This document shows, in pieces, positions 33,112 to 37,457 of a stretch of DNA of 37,457 nt. Origin of the DNA: Pseudomonadota bacterium (GTDB taxonomy: Bacteria; Pseudomonadota; Gammaproteobacteria; Burkholderiales; Burkholderiaceae_C). The translations under genes and the position numbers were made by a program. Where the stretch lies: NCBI GenBank assembly GCA_021805805.1, contig JAJZEB010000020.1:1-37457 (forward strand). Direction: 5' to 3'. Position 1 is the first letter of the stretch. Each line of letters starts with the position of its first letter. The notes under the pieces were generated by a model. It saw nothing but the letters and a program-made list of their open reading frames with translations, was not told the DNA's origin and made no database searches.

Positions 33112-34636
33112 GCGCGCGTCGCTGCTGCTGAGCATCGCCGGCCACGATCCGACCGGAGGCGCCGGCTGCACCGCGGATCTGGCCGCGTGGGCGGCGCAGG
33201 GCTGGCGCGGCGCCAGCGTGTGCACGGCGCTGACGGTGCAGGGTGCCGACGGGGTGCGGCGGGTGCAGTGCAGCGACTCCGCGCTGGTGCGCGACAACCT
33301 GGCCCTGCTGCGCGCGCAGGCGCCGGTGGCCGCGATCAAGCTGGGAATGCTCGGCGACGCCGCGGTGCTGCGCGCCGTGGTCGAAGCGCTCGAGTCCTGG
33401 GTCGCCGCGGCACCGGCGCTGCCGGTGGTGTGGGACCCGGTGCTGGGCGCCGGCGCCGGTGGCCGGCCGCTGCTGCGAGGCGCCGACGATGCGTGGCTGC
33501 AGCGTCTCGCGCGGGTGTCCAGCGTGATCACCCCCAACCGCGACGAAGCTGCTGCGCTGCTGAGGCTGCCGCGCTGGCGCGGCGACGGCGCGCCACCGGC
33601 CGAGTGGGTCGACGCGATGCGCGCGCGCTGGTTGCGCGGCGGGCGCGCGCAGGCGGTGCTGCTCAAGGGTGGGCACGCCGATGGCGACGCCAGCATCGAC
33701 TGGCTGGTGGGCGCGCGCACGCTGCAGGCCGCCGCGGTGGCGCGGCTGCCCGACGGCGGCAGCACGCACGGCACCGGATGCCTGTATGCGTCGACCGTCG
33801 CCGCGCAACTGGCCTGCGGCGCCAGCGTGGCCGACGCCGCAGTCGAGGCGCAGGCGCGCACGCGGGCGGCGATCGCGCGGGCCTGGCGCGGCGGCTCAGG
33901 CCTGCGCCTCGCCGACTCTGCCGCGTCTGGGGACAGCGAGGACCTGCCGGCGCTGGCCGCGATCGATGCGCCACCGGCGTGGCCGCTGCCGGCGCCGTTC
34001 GCGCCGCTGCGCGAGGCGCCAGGGCTGTATGTTCTTGCGCCCGATGCCGACTGGGCGCTGCGCCTGCTCGACTGGGGCGCACGCACCGTGCAGTTGCGCA
34101 TCAAGCACGGCGACGCGAAGCTGCGGCGCGCGCAGATCGCGCGCGTCGCCGCGGCGGCACGCGCCTGCGATGCGCAATTGTTCGTCAACGACCATTGGCG
34201 TGACGCGCTCGAAGCCGCGGCGTTCGGCGTGCATCTGGGGCAGGACGACGTCGCGGCTTTGCCCGGCACAGCGTTGGACGATCTGCGTGCGGCCGGAACG
34301 CGTCTGGGGCTGAGCACCCACAACGCGGCCGAGCTTGCCCGCGCGCACGCGTTGCAGCCGAGTTACGTGGCTTGCGGGCCGGTGTTCGCCACGCGCAGCA
34401 AGGCACTGGCGCACCAGCCGCTGGGCTTGGACGGGCTGCGATGGTGGGCAGCGCGCTGCAAGCCACGCTACGCGCTGGTGGCGATCGGCGGCATCGGCAT
34501 CGACCAGGTCGGCGCGGCATTGCGCGCCGGTGCCGACGGTGTCGCGGTGATCGGCGCGGTGATCGATTCGCCCGATCCGCGCCAGGCGCTGCGCGTCGGC
34601 CTTGCGCAGTGCGCCCGGGACGTGGGCGGCCCGTAG
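33098..34636 (+). CDS. thiDE: ThiD-ThiE fusion: HMP-P kinase / thiamin-phosphate synthase
   Basis: A 512-residue bifunctional enzyme. The N-terminal ribokinase-like ThiD domain (about residues 1-275) has [48 protein letters not shown] and the anion-hole motif [11 protein letters not shown]. It phosphorylates hydroxymethylpyrimidine phosphate. A linker of about 45 residues leads to the ThiE domain (about 315-505) with [37 protein letters not shown] and AIGGIGIDQ. That domain couples the pyrimidine and thiazole halves to thiamin phosphate. Such fusions are common in Burkholderiales. It is the last gene of the riboswitch-controlled operon. In ThiE the usual LGPV is ACGPV, a mild change. Confidence 0.95.
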   Translation: MPAPERASLLLSIAGHDPTGGAGCTADLAAWAAQGWRGASVCTALTVQGADGVRRVQCSDSALVRDNLALLRAQAPVAAIKLGMLGDAAVLRAVVEALESWVAAAPALPVVWDPVLGAGAGGRPLLRGADDAWLQRLARVSSVITPNRDEAAALLRLPRWRGDGAPPAEWVDAMRARWLRGGRAQAVLLKGGHADGDASIDWLVGARTLQAAAVARLPDGGSTHGTGCLYASTVAAQLACGASVADAAVEAQARTRAAIARAWRGGSGLRLADSAASGDSEDLPALAAIDAPPAWPLPAPFAPLREAPGLYVLAPDADWALRLLDWGARTVQLRIKHGDAKLRRAQIARVAAAARACDAQLFVNDHWRDALEAAAFGVHLGQDDVAALPGTALDDLRAAGTRLGLSTHNAAELARAHALQPSYVACGPVFATRSKALAHQPLGLDGLRWWAARCKPRYALVAIGGIGIDQVGAALRAGADGVAVIGAVIDSPDPRQALRVGLAQCARDVGGP

Positions 34637-34688
34637 TCCACGCGGCGCGCCGACGATGTGCGCCGCGCAGCCAGCGCACAATGCCGGA

Positions 34689-35369
34689 ATGGCCCGCCGT
34701 CCCCGACTCTGCCTTCCCGGTCACCCGCATCTCGTGCTGCAGCGCGCAGCTGCAGGGGTCGAAGCTTTCAGCTGCGAATCGGACTACCAGGACTACCTGC
34801 GGCGGCTGGCCGACGGTGCGCAGCGCCGCGGCGTGCAGGTGCACGCCTGGTGCCTGCTGCCCGATGCGGCGTGGCTGCTGCTGACTCCCGACGACTGCAG
34901 CGGGTTGTCGGCGCTGATGCAGCAACTGGCGCGCTGCACCAGCCGCAGCCGGGGTGTCGCGGTGTGGGACGGACGCTTTCGCGCCGCGCTGCTGCAGCCG
35001 GGGGCGCGGATGCTGCACGCGATCGCCGCAGTCGACCAGGCCGCAGAGCTGCAAGGCCATGCGGCCGACGCGACGTCGTGGCGCTGGAGCAGCCTGGCGC
35101 ACCACAGCGGCGGCCGCGCCGACGCGGTCGTTCGCGAGGCCCCGGAATACTGGGCGCTGGGCAACACGCCGTACGCACGCGAAGCCGCGTTCCGCGGCGT
35201 GCTCGCCGCAGGCGACTGCGCGCGCGCGTGGCCGCAGCTGCGCGCCGCGGCACTGGCCGGGGTCGCGTTTGGCGACAGCGGGTTTGTCGATGCGGTCTCG
35301 CGGGCGATCGGCCGCCGTCCGGAGCCCGGTCGGCGAGGCCGCCCGAGACGCGCTGCAGGCCTTGGTTGA
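34689..35369 (+). CDS. RAYT-like (IS200/Y1 transposase family) protein, catalytic residues lost
   Basis: A 226-residue protein. MARRPRLCLPGHPHLVLQRA, DYQDYLRRLADGAQRRGVQ, HAWCLLP, WLLLTPDDCSGLSALMQQL, WDGRFRAALLQ and WRWSSLAHH align with REP-associated tyrosine transposases. In active members the HUH pair reads NHVHLLLTP; here it is AAWLLLTP, with both histidines gone. The tyrosine expected in the helix after SALMQQLAR is also absent (CTSRSRG). The frame is otherwise intact and full length, which suggests a protein kept for another use, such as DNA binding, or recent decay. It lies between thiDE and gltB with a REP-like inverted repeat just downstream. Confidence 0.8.
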   Translation: MARRPRLCLPGHPHLVLQRAAAGVEAFSCESDYQDYLRRLADGAQRRGVQVHAWCLLPDAAWLLLTPDDCSGLSALMQQLARCTSRSRGVAVWDGRFRAALLQPGARMLHAIAAVDQAAELQGHAADATSWRWSSLAHHSGGRADAVVREAPEYWALGNTPYAREAAFRGVLAAGDCARAWPQLRAAALAGVAFGDSGFVDAVSRAIGRRPEPGRRGRPRRAAGLG

Positions 35370-35374
35370 CTAAT

Positions 35375-35426
35375 CTGTCCCCGTTTAAAAGATTGGCCGG
35401 CCGCCCATTCTTTTAAATGGGGACAG
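35375..35426. repeat. REP-like 18-bp inverted repeat next to the RAYT-like gene
   Basis: The left arm CTGTCCCCGTTTAAAAGA (35375-35392) and right arm TCTTTTAAATGGGGACAG (35409-35426) are complementary at 17 of 18 positions; the exception is a G-T pair. The 16-base loop contains the palindrome GGCCGGCC. CTGTCCCC...GGGGACAG inverted repeats of this look are, from my general knowledge, frequent near RAYT-type transposase genes. It starts 6 bases after the RAYT-like stop codon. It may also act as a transcript end before gltB. Confidence 0.8.
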
Positions 35427-35440
35427 TTAAAAGGAATTTC

Positions 35441-35469
35441 TTGCGTTGTTTGTTGCGGCGCAGTAAATT
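35441..35469 (+). promoter_or_regulatory. Sigma-70-like promoter of gltB
   Basis: TTGCGT (35441-35446) and TAAATT (35464-35469) are separated by exactly 17 bases, which predicts transcription from about 35476 and a leader of about 31 bases. A GGAG ribosome site lies at 35497-35500. The region is markedly AT-rich compared with the rest of the window. Confidence 0.6.
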
Positions 35470-35506
35470 GCATGCTCCCTCCATTTCCATCGTTGCGGAG
35501 CCGACC

Positions 35507-37457
<1,951 letters not shown>

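Noticed and set aside
34689-35369. Calling this an active IS200/IS605 element
   Set aside because: The HUH histidines and catalytic tyrosine are absent, no tnpB or element ends are seen, and only one inverted repeat lies downstream.

Overview
The window is about 37.5 kb of very GC-rich, gene-dense bacterial chromosome. I read it as a betaproteobacterium, most likely Burkholderiales. The reasons are the thiC-thiO-thiS-thiG-thiDE cluster with a fused ThiD-ThiE, the 5-FCL / Slt / NDUFA9-like epimerase / GST neighbourhood, a DUF1841 gene, and rsmI divergent from yraN-diaA-dolP. No rRNA or tRNA gene, phage, CRISPR array or intact insertion sequence is visible. No gene-free stretch exceeds 300 bases; the longest is about 266 bases, upstream of thiC, and holds a palindrome, a promoter and a TPP riboswitch.

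Layout. (1) 1-2740, minus strand: a two-component system, a membrane sensor kinase with PAS and HisKA_3 domains followed by a NarL/FixJ-type regulator. It diverges from (2) 2969-9875, a complete System I cytochrome c maturation operon, ccmABCDEFGHI. All eight gene junctions of that operon are 4-base ATGA overlaps. The divergent control region carries one perfect and one near-perfect FNR-type site. The perfect site lies 41.5 bases from a predicted ccm start point, which implies oxygen- or redox-controlled cytochrome c biogenesis. (3) 9876-12020: a 10-bp tandem array, a DUF1841 gene, an orphan ParA-like ATPase and a Crp/Fnr-family regulator with an incomplete FNR cysteine set. (4) 12194-14191: nadC and nadA of NAD synthesis, then a 12-bp tandem array. 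(5) 14340-16800, minus: 5-formyltetrahydrofolate cyclo-ligase and mnmC. (6) 16816-23244, plus: lytic transglycosylase, NDUFA9-like epimerase, GST, Rep helicase and a LysE/RhtB exporter. (7) 23328-25248: a six-cysteine secreted protein, a DUF1640-like membrane-anchored coiled coil built from eleven 21-bp repeats, and 3-hydroxybutyrate dehydrogenase, which suggests polyhydroxybutyrate metabolism. (8) 25445-28679: rsmI divergent from yraN-diaA-dolP, then ppa. (9) 28786-34636: a TPP riboswitch controlling thiC-thiO-thiS-thiG-thiDE. (10) 34689-35426: a RAYT-like transposase relative that has lost its catalytic residues, with a REP-like inverted repeat just downstream. (11) 35441 to the end: promoter and first 650 codons of gltB, cut by the window edge.

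Most genes are recognisable housekeeping genes. The less ordinary content is the FNR architecture at ccm, the unbroken ATGA chain, the unrelated short tandem arrays at the ends of convergent or minus-strand genes, the heptad-repeat coiled coil, the Crp/Fnr protein with altered cysteines, and the apparently inactive RAYT next to its possible cognate repeat. I did not find a clear new defence or mobile system.
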